A DNA stretch of 64,000 nucleotides, taken from Callipepla californica brunnescens (Eukaryota; Chordata; Aves; Galliformes; Odontophoridae). Of the stretch, positions 63,168-64,000 are shown in pieces. A program made the translations under genes and the position numbers. Every line of letters starts with the position of its first letter. Within the stretch, counting starts at the first letter, position 1. The notes under the pieces were generated by a model. That model was not told the DNA's origin. It saw only the letters and a list, made by a program, of their open reading frames with translations, and did no database searches. The stretch lies in contig JALIRH010000008.1 of NCBI GenBank assembly GCA_023055505.1, positions 1,550,001 to 1,614,000 of the forward strand, written 5' to 3'.

Positions 63168-64000
63168 GTCATAGGATTGCTCAGGTTGGAAAAGACCTTC
63201 AAGATTATCAAGTCCAACCACAGTGAAACCACACTACCATAATTAACAACCCACTGCTAAATCACATCCCTGAGCACCATCCAGACTGTTTTGAAACACA
63301 TTCAAGGATGGTGACTCCACCACCTCCCTGCAGAGCCCATTCCAGTGCTTAACAACCCTTTCTGTAAAGAAGTTTTTCCCGATATCCAACCTAAACCTTC
63401 CCTGACACAACTTGAGGCCATTTCCCCTTGTCCTGTCACCAGTGAGAAGAGACCAGCTCTGCTCTCACTGCAGTCATCTTTCAGGTATTTGAAGAGAGCA
63501 GTAAGGTCTCCCCTCAGCCTCCTCTTCCCCTGACTAAACATCCCTTGCTCCTTCAGTTGCTCCTCATGGGAGAAATTCTCTAAGCCCTTCCTTAGCCGTG
63601 TTGTCCTTCTTTGGAGCTGCTCCAGCACCTCCATGTCCATTCTGTACTGAGGTGCCCAACACGGAACTCAGTACTCGAGGTGAGGGCTCACCAGTGCCGA
63701 GTACAGGGGCAGGATGACTTCCCTAGCCCTGTTCACCACACCGTTCCTGATCCAGGCCAGGAGGCACTGACCTTCTTGGCCACCCGGGCACACTGCTGGC
63801 TCATATTCAGCCCACTGTCCATCAGCACACCAAGGTCCCTTTCCATCAGGCAGCTCCCCAAGCCTGTAGGGTTGCCTGGGGTTGTTTTGACCAAAATGCA
63901 GGGCTTGACACTTGGCCCTATTGAAACTCATAGTTTACCTCGACCTAGTCTCTCCAGGTCCTTCTGGAGATCCAGTCTCTTCAGGTCCTTCTCCAGGCCT
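63168..64000 (-). mobile_element. CR1 LINE, 3' end plus ORF2, continues past window
   Basis: Begins with GAGTCATAGGATTGCTCAGG and TTGGAAAAGACCTTC, a CR1 3' UTR with a degraded octamer, and runs to the right edge, so the element is open-ended. The minus strand keeps long readable ORF2: RRTTRLRKGLENFSHEEQL and [20 protein letters not shown] in 63302-63640, then FNRAKCQALHFGQNNPRQ and REVILPLYSALVSPHLEY in 63668-63931. An in-frame TGA at the cysteine position just after PHLEY separates the two blocks, and a frame change lies within the second. Wording such as GATGGTGACTCCACCACC groups it with the subfamily of the 22841-23024 copy. It is the best-preserved CR1 here. Confidence 0.96.
63950..64000. 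repeat. Tandem duplication inside CR1
   Basis: CTCTCCAGGTCCTTCTGGAG (from 63950) is followed 27 bp later by CTCTTCAGGTCCTTCTCCAG (from 63977). Two imperfect copies of a roughly 27-bp unit reach the right edge, so the true copy number is unknown. Other CR1 copies I know have one copy of this block, so it looks like a local duplication. Confidence 0.65.

Noticed and set aside
1..64000. Endogenous retrovirus or solo LTR
   Set aside because: I found no primer-binding site, no gag, pol or env motif and no paired terminal repeats. The only reverse-transcriptase sequence belongs to CR1, a non-LTR element.
1..64000. CRISPR arrays, operons, bacterial promoters or phage genes
   Set aside because: There are no regularly spaced repeats and no dense coding. 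The sequence is vertebrate nuclear DNA, so these feature types do not apply.

Overview
This window looks like a stretch of bird nuclear genome with no protein-coding gene that I can support. The evidence is a set of CR1 non-LTR retrotransposon fragments. They are mostly 5'-truncated and share the 3' end typical of avian CR1 (copies of ATTCTATG, read as TCATAGAATC when the element lies on the minus strand). They sit in AT-rich, CpG-poor, otherwise mostly unique DNA, with no SINEs or L1-like elements in view. The CR1 types and low repeat density suit a bird, perhaps a galliform, but the sequence alone does not fix the species. Turtles and crocodilians also carry CR1, so bird is likely rather than proven.

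Layout. Positions 1-40000 are mostly unique non-coding DNA with three short CR1 tails (1807-2045 minus, 11611-11872 plus, 22841-23024 minus), several A-rich microsatellites, a GT microsatellite and a few small palindromes. Positions 40000-47300 hold four more short CR1 pieces: three on the plus strand (40005-40256, 40640-40813, 46090-46412) and one tiny minus-strand tail (47132-47235). The last 10 kb (54-64 kb) is the repeat-rich part. It has five CR1 fragments, all on the minus strand, including three of about 740-830 bp that still show degraded reverse-transcriptase ORF2 sequence. One runs off the right edge.

Genes. Open frames in the window reach at most about 158 codons, overlap on both strands and match no protein family I recognise. 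The only frames with recognisable protein similarity are the CR1 ORF2 remnants, all broken by frameshifts or stops. The window is therefore best read as intergenic DNA or one very large intron. Short exons, lncRNA exons or conserved enhancers could be present and would not be visible without alignments or RNA data.

The most distinctive unexplained structure is a 26-bp, nearly perfect inverted repeat at 55432-55503, directly against the 3' end of a CR1 element. A second possible story is that the CR1 pieces at 55508-56266 and 59524-60265 are halves of one insertion split by about 3.3 kb. I found no evidence of an undescribed biological system.
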